Assembly (NCBI GenBank): GCA_964501335.1
Contig: CAZCTC010000098.1
Span: forward strand, 1-24,818
DNA length: 24,818 bases
Direction: 5' to 3'
Origin: CAZCTC01 sp964501335
Lineage (GTDB): Bacteria; Chloroflexota; Anaerolineae; B4-G1; SLSP01
Shown: one piece after another, positions 16,002-22,931 of the stretch
Layout of the letters: the number at the start of each line of letters is the position of its first letter
Position numbering within the stretch: position 1 is the stretch's first letter
Notes under the pieces: model-generated
What the model was told of the DNA's origin: nothing
The model's database searches: none
The model's input: the letters and a program-made list of their open reading frames with translations, nothing else
Made by a program: the position numbers and the translations under genes

Positions 16002-17102
16002 TCAAACCGGCGAAGGCCCTGACCGACGATTAAACCACCAAACCCATACCAGGGGAACCAACGCCCCTACGCCAATCGATGCGGCCAGAAAAATTCCCAA
16101 CCCGCTCAACAGAGCCAGCGGAACAAAGATAAAGGCCGCCACCCCCAAAAAGAGACTGAAAATGAAAATCAAAAGCGCGGCCAACCCCATCCATAGAGCG
16201 ACCGACTGCGCCCGCTTCATCGATCCTCGCCGGACCCCCGAAATCTGTCCCGTGCAGCCATTGATCCACACCGCCTGGGGCATCGCCTGATCATCCTGAT
16301 AGCAGGTAACATACACAGGTTCCAGCAACAAAGTCCAATGCTGGGTCAGGAATTCCGGTTCCCACTGAAAATTGCGAATATGTTGAGCCCCGGTCGCTTT
16401 CTGACACTCTTCCTGAGCCCGATTGAAGAAAACAACTTGAGCCTCGGACCAGGCATCGGGAGCTGAACGGTTGGGCAGACGAACCCACGCGCCTTGAATC
16501 AGGGCCGGTGTATAAGTTTGCCCGGCACTTACAGGATAAGGTCCCAATGCAGCCGTCAACTTCTGAGATTCTTCCAGGGCAGGAGCCGGCGCATTCTGAT
16601 AAATCCGCTGTAACCGCCCCAGCCGGGGCTCCCAACGTACCCGGGTTTCCGTCACCTCGGCCGTGGACCAGGCATCATGGTTCTGATTATATTCTTCCTG
16701 ATGGCTGAGAACCTGATAATCAAAACCGGCTTCAGCCTGCCAGGTAGCCGCGATATTGCTATCGACCAGCCAGCGCGGCAAATAAAACCGCTGCAAACGC
16801 TGCCGCAAATTAGATAAGGTTAAATCGGCCGGGGGAAAAGGAATTCCCCGGGTAAACGCCCCCACCTTTTCAGCCAGGCCCTCCCCGGTAAGCGAAAATG
16901 GCAGGATGCTCTCCGGCTCCAAAATCCCCTCGGGCTTGAAGACCGCCAATGCCCCCTGGAAACAATGCGGACAATGCTCAGGAACAGGTCCGACAGGAAT
17001 CAAAAAACTCCAGTCACAACGGGAACAAATCACCGCCTGCAACGGCAAATTCCAGGCAGACTGAGAAAAAATCGCATCGGATTCGATAGTAGATTCAGGC
17101 AT
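16002..17102 (-). CDS. Zinc-ribbon membrane protein, second gene of a paralogous pair
   Basis: The 366-residue protein has one N-terminal zinc ribbon (Cys26, Cys29, Cys44, Cys47 in CSRCD and CPHCF). A long soluble domain and two C-terminal membrane helices (about 300-325 and 328-355) follow. It shares its architecture with the upstream gene: YLPRWLVDSN against YLPFWTFDAD, WQAEAG against WRAEVG, and INGCTGQISG against VNGQTGAISG. The pair therefore comes from a duplication. Proteins of this sort are sometimes labelled helicase PriA-like because of their ribbons, but there is no helicase domain. The start overlaps the upstream stop by eight bases (ATGCCTGA), so translation is probably coupled. 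The function is unknown; the ribbon should be cytoplasmic and the membrane helices anchor the C-terminus. Confidence 0.65.
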   Translation of the reverse strand: MPESTIESDAIFSQSAWNLPLQAVICSRCDWSFLIPVGPVPEHCPHCFQGALAVFKPEGILEPESILPFSLTGEGLAEKVGAFTRGIPFPPADLTLSNLRQRLQRFYLPRWLVDSNIAATWQAEAGFDYQVLSHQEEYNQNHDAWSTAEVTETRVRWEPRLGRLQRIYQNAPAPALEESQKLTAALGPYPVSAGQTYTPALIQGAWVRLPNRSAPDAWSEAQVVFFNRAQEECQKATGAQHIRNFQWEPEFLTQHWTLLLEPVYVTCYQDDQAMPQAVWINGCTGQISGVRRGSMKRAQSVALWMGLAALLIFIFSLFLGVAAFIFVPLALLSGLGIFLAASIGVGALVPLVWVWWFNRRSGPSPV

Positions 17103-18369
17103 CGTCCATCCCCCGGGCTTTAAAAAACAGGATCAAAGAGACAATCACTCCAACGATCAACAGAATGCCGCCCCCAATTGCAACCGGGACCCCGATCCCC
17201 AACACTAAAGTCAATCCCCCCAACAGGGTCAACAACAAACCCGGGGCCAACACAGCCGCAATCACTAACCAAACCTTGTTCCAATCCACCGGACGTTGCC
17301 CACTGATCGCCCCGGTTTGACCGTTGACCACTACCTGGAACGTCCGACCTTCGTAAGTATAGGCGGTCAGATAAAACGGCAACAAAATATAACGCCAGCT
17401 TTCATTCGAAAAATCCAATTGCATGCTGAAATTACGTACCAGGGAACTGCCGATCTGCTGCATACAACGCCGGCGAGTCTCATCTCGCATTTCTTTACGC
17501 CCCTGATTCCAGGCCGCTTTCAAAGGAAAATCGTACGCCTGAGCCTGCAACCCGGCCAGATAATGCGGTTCGTACGGAGTCAATTCGCTAAAATTGCTGG
17601 CCTGCACCCGATCCAACAACAAAGTACTGATACGGCGAGTGCCGGCAATCAACCAATCATCAAAATTCTGACTCAGGCGCCCATTTTTCCATTCCCAGAC
17701 CGTCTCCGTCTCACTCTCCGATTTGCCATCTCGATAATGAGTTCGCGTTTCGGTATGGCCAACCTCCGCTCGCCATTCGGCCGTGGCGTCGGCATCAAAA
17801 GTCCAAAAGGGCAGATAAATCGCCGCAAACTCATTCAAACCTGCGGCATGGCGCAAAGAGGTGGGAGTCATCCAACTACTCCCCAACCATTTGCCGGCGA
17901 TATCCCGACAGACCGCCGCCTGCACTTTAAAAGGGATCAGAAAACGAGGCCGCAGGACATCCTGGGGAACCTCCCGTTGAATCACCCGATTGGAACCACA
18001 AAACGGGCAGGTCGAGGTCAACCCCTGCGCCGGAATAGATAAGGCCGCCCCACAATGCTGACATTGGAGCTCGCGCCGGGCCTCGCCCCATCCCCGCGCC
18101 GCGCGATCGAGCGTCTCCAGGGTAAATTCAAACTGCTCCGCCGACCGCCCGACCGCCCGCTTTTGGGGACCCCGCACATACCCACAATGGGCACAGCGCA
18201 AAGCGCCGTCCATGACGCTATACGCAGTAGCCGCGCCACACTGGGGACAGACAAAATCGACCACTTCTCGATGGGCTTCGCCTTCTACCGACGCTGGAAC
18301 GTAGACCTCAATTCCCTCAACCGCCGAAGGCCCTGCTATATATCCCGAAGGCGGAAATCTATCTTTCAT
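17095..18369 (-). CDS. Zinc-ribbon membrane protein, first gene of a paralogous pair
   Basis: The 424-residue protein has two zinc ribbons (Cys41/44/59/62 in CPQCG and CAHCG; Cys103/106/121/124 in CQHCG and CPFCG). Next is a core with LRPRFLIPFKV, YLPFWTFDAD and PYEPHYLAGLQAQAYDF, then two C-terminal membrane helices (about 365-415). This is a family common in Chloroflexota and related bacteria and often misnamed after PriA because of the ribbons; its function is unknown. I chose the ATG at 18369, because GGGGAG lies seven bases upstream. A longer frame starting at 18411 would begin inside the promoter, since its second to fourth codons contain the TATACT box. It is the first gene of a two-gene operon with the overlapping paralogue. 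Confidence 0.68.
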   Translation of the reverse strand: MKDRFPPSGYIAGPSAVEGIEVYVPASVEGEAHREVVDFVCPQCGAATAYSVMDGALRCAHCGYVRGPQKRAVGRSAEQFEFTLETLDRAARGWGEARRELQCQHCGAALSIPAQGLTSTCPFCGSNRVIQREVPQDVLRPRFLIPFKVQAAVCRDIAGKWLGSSWMTPTSLRHAAGLNEFAAIYLPFWTFDADATAEWRAEVGHTETRTHYRDGKSESETETVWEWKNGRLSQNFDDWLIAGTRRISTLLLDRVQASNFSELTPYEPHYLAGLQAQAYDFPLKAAWNQGRKEMRDETRRRCMQQIGSSLVRNFSMQLDFSNESWRYILLPFYLTAYTYEGRTFQVVVNGQTGAISGQRPVDWNKVWLVIAAVLAPGLLLTLLGGLTLVLGIGVPVAIGGGILLIVGVIVSLILFFKARGMDDA

Positions 18370-18399
18370 ACCACCGCTCCCCACCCTGATCTTATCGTC

Positions 18400-18427
18400 A
18401 GTATAAAACATCTCTACCTAAGGTCAA
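18400..18427 (-). promoter_or_regulatory. Sigma-70-type promoter of the zinc-ribbon operon
   Basis: On the minus strand TTGACC (18427-18422) is followed after 16 bases by TATACT (18405-18400). Both are close to consensus. RNA would start near 18393, leaving a 24-base leader with GGGGAG at 18382-18377 before the ATG at 18369. This fixes the start of the first gene. Confidence 0.75.
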
Positions 18428-18764
18428 CTTTCCCAAACCAACAATAATCCAACTTTACTAACCAATCTCTGCGATATTCCAAACACATCCCATCTGTTTA
18501 CTCGCGGCTTTAATGTTAACATTATATATGTAGGTGCAACGCAGGGCGGTCCCAAATTTTGTTTTAAATTTTCCGCATCCGCGAAAAAAATCCGAACGGC
18601 TTGAGTCCCTTAAACCCGGAATCAACCCAAATTAAACCAGTTTTTATCTTTCTCACGGCTTTGCCGTGAGTTTTATTGAACCGCCCAACCACCTGCACAA
18701 AAACAACTGTTTCCGGGTGGCTTGGAATCAGGCAACTATTTGGATCATAAAAGGAGGTTATCAA
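18428..18764. other. 337-base non-coding stretch between divergent genes
   Basis: No protein-coding signal is visible. The stretch has an AT-rich block with TATATA (18523-18528), a TTTAAAATTT-like palindromic area near 18553-18570, a canonical terminator (18652-18677), and then 90 bases that end in a strong AAAAGGAGGT before the MEDS gene. The terminator has no protein gene to terminate, so the part from about 18535 to 18677 may be a small RNA or an attenuated leader. No known riboswitch motif was recognised. Confidence 0.5.
18652..18677 (+). terminator. Intrinsic terminator or attenuator upstream of the MEDS gene
   Basis: CTCACGGC (18652-18659), loop TTT (18660-18662) and GCCGTGAG (18663-18670) form a perfect 8-bp stem followed by TTTTATT. 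It lies in the leader region 88 bases before the MEDS start codon and after no plus-strand gene. Confidence 0.75.
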
Positions 18765-19469
18765 ATGACTTACCCCTACTCTCCCCAAAAGATTGAGGAC
18801 TTGGGGTGCGGAGACCACCTCTGCTGCTTCTACAAAGATGAGGGTGAATACCTGCGCAGTCTTGTTCGTCTGGTACAACAAGGTTTGGCACGACATGAAA
18901 AAGTCGTCTGTCTCATCGAAGAAAACAGTGCTCGCCATCTGCTGGAACATTTGCAATCCACCGGCATCGATGTTCAGGCCATTCTGGTACGCGAGGATTT
19001 AATTTTGCCGGCTCTGGCCGATCTTTCCAACGCCCAGGGACGGATGGATCCGGATTCGATGATCGCCACTTTCCAAACCGAAAAAGAACGCGCCATCGCC
19101 GAAGGATATACGGCCCTTCGCGGCATCAGTGAAGCCGGCTTGCTTTTGCAAGGATTCCAAAATCTCGATCTGCTATTTAAATACGAAGAAAAACTCAATG
19201 AGCTCTTCCCTGGCAATGAATGGATGCTGGTCTGTATGTATGATCAGCGACTTTTTGACCGGGAAACCCAGGTTAAAATTTTACACCTTCATCCATTGGC
19301 CATTGTCGGCAATGATCTCTACGACAATTTCTATCACATGCCAATCGCTGAGCTTATTGGACGTGAACCTCGAGATAATGCGACGCCGCGCAAAACAGAT
19401 ACCGGGCGCCTTCTCAGTCGCCGCCTGCCCGTGGCCGTGGAATCGGACATGCGGCTTTACATTCCTTAA
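18765..19469 (+). CDS. Stand-alone MEDS-domain sensory protein
   Basis: The 234-residue protein is a single MEDS domain (named for methanogens, methylotrophs and DcmR sensors), a RecA/KaiC-like fold usually attached to a histidine kinase or DNA-binding domain. Landmarks are CGDHLCCFYKDEGEYLRSLV (15-34), KVVCLIEENSARHLLEHL, the central AIAEGYTALRGISEAG, the YEEKLNELF segment, LVCMYDQRLF, and HLHPLAIVGNDLYDN near the end. Here the domain has no kinase or HTH partner. It could bind a small molecule or act on a partner protein encoded elsewhere. The start is set by AAAAGGAGGT at 18749-18758; a longer frame upstream would run through the terminator. It is probably monocistronic, since a strong terminator follows 42 bases after the stop. 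Confidence 0.8.
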   Translation: MTYPYSPQKIEDLGCGDHLCCFYKDEGEYLRSLVRLVQQGLARHEKVVCLIEENSARHLLEHLQSTGIDVQAILVREDLILPALADLSNAQGRMDPDSMIATFQTEKERAIAEGYTALRGISEAGLLLQGFQNLDLLFKYEEKLNELFPGNEWMLVCMYDQRLFDRETQVKILHLHPLAIVGNDLYDNFYHMPIAELIGREPRDNATPRKTDTGRLLSRRLPVAVESDMRLYIP

Positions 19470-19510
19470 ACTGTAAACTGTTTCTAGTTTTTTACTTACC
19501 CTACATTCAC

Positions 19511-19548
19511 ACAAAACTCCCCGGTTTATTAAATCCGGGGAGTTTTGT
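19511..19548. terminator. Perfect 14-bp terminator hairpin, probably bidirectional
   Basis: ACAAAACTCCCCGG (19511-19524) pairs perfectly with CCGGGGAGTTTTGT (19535-19548) around a 10-base loop. The A-rich 5' arm and T-rich 3' arm suit termination on both strands. The last base abuts the -10 box of the next promoter. Confidence 0.85.
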
Positions 19549-19554
19549 TATAAT
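19549..19554 (+). promoter_or_regulatory. -10 box of the alpha/beta hydrolase gene
   Basis: An exact TATAAT directly follows the terminator stem. RNA would start near 19561, 25 bases before the ATG, with ACGGAG in the leader. Any -35 box (TTTATT, 18-base spacing) falls in the loop of the terminator hairpin. Confidence 0.6.
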
Positions 19555-19585
19555 ACGGATACATCTAATATTTCACGGAGCCATC

Positions 19586-20335
19586 ATGCCTGCATTTGAA
19601 GTAAATGGACATCGCCTCTTTTACCGTCAAAACGGTAAGGGGCCTTTACTGGTCATTTTACCCGGCAATACCGCCTCCTCCGCCCACCATGAAGGTGAAC
19701 TGGCCTATTTCGGACAACGCTACCACACCGTCGCCCTGGATTTCTGGGGCACCGGACAGTCGGATCGTCGGGCGACGTGGACCGCCGACTGGTGGGAACA
19801 GGGAGCCCGAGATGTAGCCGCCCTGATTGCCCATCTGAAAACAGCTCCCGCTCTGATCATGGGAACCAGCGGCGGCGGCATGATCGCCCTGTTGACGGCC
19901 GCCCTCTTCCCTCAATCGGTCCGGGCTGTCATCGCCGACAGTTGCGTCGAATTTCTCCCTCCCGATCTTTTGCGGGCAGAGACGATCAACCGAAATTTCC
20001 AAGACCCCGGAGCGGCAGGATTCTGGCGTCAGGGACATGGAGAAGATTGGGAACAGGTCGTCGCGGCCGACAATACGCTGCTGCTGCAGCTGGCCGATCA
20101 GGGCGGAGATTGGGCCCGCGGTCGCCTCCCTCAAATTCAATGCCCCACCCTGTTGAGCGGCAGTCTGCAAGATCCCAGTATGGTCGACATCGAAACGCAA
20201 TTTTCCGCCATGGCCCGCCAGATTCCCCATTGCCGACTCTTTATGGCCCTCGAAGGCGATCACCCTCTGATGTGGAGCCGCCCCGCCCTCTTCCGCGAAG
20301 CCGCTGATGAATTTTTAGCTTCCCTACCGGTTTAA
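19586..20335 (+). CDS. Alpha/beta-hydrolase-fold enzyme
   Basis: The 249-residue protein has the alpha/beta-hydrolase order. An oxyanion-loop-like VILPGNTASS lies near 23-32, DFWGTGQSD at 52-60, and the nucleophile elbow MGTSGGGMI has Ser95. The likely acid is Asp197 (SGSLQDPSM), and the catalytic His is His226 (EGDHPLMW). All three catalytic residues are therefore present. The family includes esterases, lipases, haloalkane dehalogenases and peroxidases; the substrate cannot be told from sequence. There is no signal peptide, so it is cytoplasmic. It has its own promoter just after a terminator. Its stop codon overlaps the -35 region of the next gene, so the two are expressed separately or by read-through. 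Confidence 0.85.
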   Translation: MPAFEVNGHRLFYRQNGKGPLLVILPGNTASSAHHEGELAYFGQRYHTVALDFWGTGQSDRRATWTADWWEQGARDVAALIAHLKTAPALIMGTSGGGMIALLTAALFPQSVRAVIADSCVEFLPPDLLRAETINRNFQDPGAAGFWRQGHGEDWEQVVAADNTLLLQLADQGGDWARGRLPQIQCPTLLSGSLQDPSMVDIETQFSAMARQIPHCRLFMALEGDHPLMWSRPALFREAADEFLASLPV

Positions 20336-20361
20336 AACCACTCTCTAATTTCTGGTATAAT
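20332..20361 (+). promoter_or_regulatory. Promoter of the ABC-F gene, likely giving a leaderless mRNA
   Basis: TTAAAA (20332-20337) lies 18 bases from TATAAT (20356-20361). The hexamer ends six bases before the ATG (20368), so RNA starting at the usual distance would begin at the A of the start codon. There is no Shine-Dalgarno between them. Confidence 0.6.
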
Positions 20362-20367
20362 GCACCC

Positions 20368-22260
20368 ATGGCACTGATTTCGGCATCCAATCTAAGCAAA
20401 TATTACGGCGCCCGCGAAGTTTTCGCAGACCTGACTTTTGAAGTGCACGCCGGTGAACGGGTAGCCCTCGTAGGCCCTAACGGCTGCGGCAAAAGTACTC
20501 TGCTGGAAATTCTATCCAGCCATCTGGAACCCGATGCCGGGAACGTTCACCGCTCCCGCGAAATCCGGCTGGGATACCTGCCCCAAATGCCCGACCTCAA
20601 CACCGAAAGCTCCCTCTGGGAAGCGATGGAAGCGGTCTTCGGCAATTTGCAGACCCAGGCCCGCCAGCTCCGCCAGCTGGAAGCCGCCATGGCCGACAGC
20701 GAACAACGCGAAGCCGCCCTGGAACGTTACGGCGCTTTGCTGGAAACCTTTGAGCAGGCCGGCGGCTTCACTTACGAAGGCCGCATCGGCCAGGTACTCG
20801 GCGGCCTCGGTTTCAAACCGGAAGAATTTCAAACCCCCGTCGCCCATCTCAGTGGCGGCGAACGCACCCGCGCTCTTCTGGCCCGCCTTCTGTTGGAAGA
20901 ACCCGACCTGTTGCTGCTCGACGAACCGACCAACCACCTCGACCTGGAAGGCATCACCTGGCTCGAAGACCAGATCAAAAACTGGAAAGGCGGCATCATT
21001 GTCGTGGCCCATGACCGCGCCTTCCTTGATGCCATCGCCAGTCGGGTTCTGGAACTTGAGCAGGGCAAACTGGAAAGCTATCGCGGCAATTACACCGCCT
21101 ATCTCGCCCAACGTGAAGAACGACGCACCCAACGCGAAGCCGCTTATCAGGCCCAACAGGAACAAATTGCCCGCACGGAAGAATATATCCGCCGCTACAT
21201 GGCCGGTCAACGTTCTGCCGAAGCCAAAGGCCGCCTGAAACGGCTGGAACGGGTAGAACGCCTGGAACGGGTCCAGGAAACGACCGCCATCCGCGTCGAT
21301 CTGCAAACCAATCTCCGCAGCGGCGATCTGGTCCTGGGACTTTACGACCTGGAAGTAGGTTACGAACCCGGCTGCCCCCTGGTCAGCGTCGCCGAAGCCG
21401 AAGCTCGCCGTGGCCAGCGCGTCGCCCTGGTCGGCTCCAACGGCACCGGAAAAACCACTTTGCTCCGTACGGTGCTCAACCAGATCTCTCCCCTCAAAGG
21501 CCATATCCGACTGGGAGCCTCCGTCCGCGTCGGTTATTTCGCCCAGGTGCAGGCCCATCTGGATCCAGACCAGCGCGTTCTGGATACGCTGTTAGATGCC
21601 GGCATGGTTTCGGTCGGAGAGACCCGCTCCTTCCTGGCTCGTTACGGCTTCCGCGGCGACGATGTCTTCAAAGAAATCGGGGTCCTCTCCGGAGGGGAAC
21701 GCGCCCGGGTCGCCATCGCCATTCTGGCGCTGGAAAAAGCCAATTTCCTGCTGCTCGACGAACCGACCAATCACCTGGATCTGGCCTCTCAGGAAGTGCT
21801 GCAAAATGTCCTGACCAATTTTGCCGGGACGGTCCTGCTGGTCAGTCACGACCGCTATCTGATCCGCGAACTGGCCACCCACATCTGGGCAGTAGCGGAT
21901 GGGCAACTTTACACGTTTGAAGGCTATGCGGCCTTCGCCGCCTGGCAACAGGCCCGCCGTGAAGGCTCACCGCCCGACCGCCGGGCGGAAGAAGCTGCCC
22001 GCATCCGTCGCGATGCTGAACGACAGGCGGAAAAAGAACGACAGCGGGCCCAGGCCAAACAACAGAAGCGTCTTCAGGCCCTCGAAGAAACGATCCATGC
22101 CCAGGAAACCCGCCTGAAAGAAATCACGCTGGCCCTGGAAATCGCCGGCCGGGCCCAGGATGTCGGTCGCGTCACCCGCCTGGGAGCCGAATATAACCAG
22201 GTGCAGAGCGAGCTGGATCGTTTACTGGAAGAATGGACTGAAATCGCTGCCGCTCTCTAA
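20368..22260 (+). CDS. ABC-F family ATPase (translation factor type)
   Basis: The 630-residue protein has two ABC ATPase domains and no membrane helices, which defines the ABC-F group (EttA, Uup, YfmR and relatives) that acts on ribosomes, for example to free stalled ones or protect them from antibiotics. Domain 1 has Walker A GPNGCGKST (36-44), signature LSGGERTR (from 161) and Walker B LLLLDEPTNHLD (about 180-191). A linker with YRGNYTAYLAQREERRTQRE and a helical RRYMAGQRSAEAKGRLKRLE arm, the part that enters the tRNA exit site, follows. Domain 2 has GSNGTGKTT (about 356-364), LSGGERAR (about 440) and LLLDEPTNHLD (about 461). A charged C-terminal coiled coil (about 540-625) is like that of Uup/YfmR. 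It is followed after 57 bases by coaE, with a hairpin between. A housekeeping role is likelier than resistance. Confidence 0.93.
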   Translation: MALISASNLSKYYGAREVFADLTFEVHAGERVALVGPNGCGKSTLLEILSSHLEPDAGNVHRSREIRLGYLPQMPDLNTESSLWEAMEAVFGNLQTQARQLRQLEAAMADSEQREAALERYGALLETFEQAGGFTYEGRIGQVLGGLGFKPEEFQTPVAHLSGGERTRALLARLLLEEPDLLLLDEPTNHLDLEGITWLEDQIKNWKGGIIVVAHDRAFLDAIASRVLELEQGKLESYRGNYTAYLAQREERRTQREAAYQAQQEQIARTEEYIRRYMAGQRSAEAKGRLKRLERVERLERVQETTAIRVDLQTNLRSGDLVLGLYDLEVGYEPGCPLVSVAEAEARRGQRVALVGSNGTGKTTLLRTVLNQISPLKGHIRLGASVRVGYFAQVQAHLDPDQRVLDTLLDAGMVSVGETRSFLARYGFRGDDVFKEIGVLSGGERARVAIAILALEKANFLLLDEPTNHLDLASQEVLQNVLTNFAGTVLLVSHDRYLIRELATHIWAVADGQLYTFEGYAAFAAWQQARREGSPPDRRAEEAARIRRDAERQAEKERQRAQAKQQKRLQALEETIHAQETRLKEITLALEIAGRAQDVGRVTRLGAEYNQVQSELDRLLEEWTEIAAAL

Positions 22261-22265
22261 TAACT

Positions 22266-22298
22266 TTTTTCGTAGCCGCCTCAAGCGGCTACGAAAAA
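22266..22298. other. 14-bp hairpin between the ABC-F gene and coaE
   Basis: TTTTTCGTAGCCGC (22266-22279) pairs perfectly with GCGGCTACGAAAAA (22285-22298) around CTCAA. The T-rich arm comes first on the plus strand, so no T-run follows the stem and classic termination is not expected on the plus strand. It sits 5 bases after the ABC-F stop and 19 bases before the coaE ATG. It may be an RNA stabiliser or processing site. Confidence 0.7.
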
Positions 22299-22317
22299 TA
22301 TAAAACAGAGAAACTCC

Positions 22318-22923
22318 ATGCAGAAAACTGATTCCCCCTACCGCATCGGCCTGACCGGCAATATCGCTACCGGAAAATCTACGGTTGCCGCCACCCTGGC
22401 CCAACTGGGGGCCGCGGTCTTCGATGCCGACCGGATCGTCCATGAAATCATGGCCCCCGGCGGTCCGGCTTATGCCCCCATCCTGGCCGCCTTCGGCCCC
22501 GCTATTCTGACTCCCCATGGCACCATTGACCGCCGCGCACTCGGCGCGATCGTTTTTTCCAATCCCGCCGCCTTGAACCGGCTGGAAAAGCTGACCCATC
22601 CGTTGGTACTGGAAGAAGTGGAACGCCGTATCGCCGCCGGTCAGGCCTCTGTGGTGGTCATCGAAGCCATCAAATTGATCGAGGCCGGCAGCGCCGACCG
22701 CTGCGATGCCCTCTGGGTCACGACCTGCCCTCAGGAAATGCAGGTCGAACGCTTGATACAACAACGCGGACTCTCCGAAGCCGAGGCCCGCCAACGTATC
22801 GCCGCCCAGCCCGCTCCTCAGGCCAAACTGGACCGGGCCACCGTGATTATCAACACCGGCGGCTCGTTGGAAGCTACCCGCGCCCAGGTAGAAGCTGCCT
22901 GGCATCAAATCTTCAATCCATAG
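22318..22923 (+). CDS. coaE: Dephospho-CoA kinase
   Basis: The 201-residue enzyme carries out the last step of coenzyme A synthesis, phosphorylating the 3'-hydroxyl of dephospho-CoA with ATP. It is a P-loop kinase: IGLTGNIATGKST (10-22) is the Walker A region, VFDADRIVHE (34-43) holds the Asp pair typical of CoaE, and THPLV near 97-101 and the VVIEAIKLIEAG strand follow. QRGLSEAEARQRIAAQP is the lid region, and INTGGSLEATRAQV is the usual C-terminal pattern. The length is normal. No strong Shine-Dalgarno precedes it (AGAG in the leader). It is followed by the aconitase-X large subunit after 8 bases, so the three genes probably form one operon. Confidence 0.94.
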   Translation: MQKTDSPYRIGLTGNIATGKSTVAATLAQLGAAVFDADRIVHEIMAPGGPAYAPILAAFGPAILTPHGTIDRRALGAIVFSNPAALNRLEKLTHPLVLEEVERRIAAGQASVVVIEAIKLIEAGSADRCDALWVTTCPQEMQVERLIQQRGLSEAEARQRIAAQPAPQAKLDRATVIINTGGSLEATRAQVEAAWHQIFNP

Positions 22924-22931
22924 AGTTAACC

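Noticed and set aside
18428..18677. Known riboswitch or tRNA in the gap before the MEDS gene
   Set aside because: I found no cloverleaf, GEMM, THF, cobalamin or SAM core motif; only the terminator is clear.
18666..18764. Longer start for the MEDS protein
   Set aside because: It would begin within the terminator stem, and the extra residues precede a strong AAAAGGAGGT with an ATG at the right distance.
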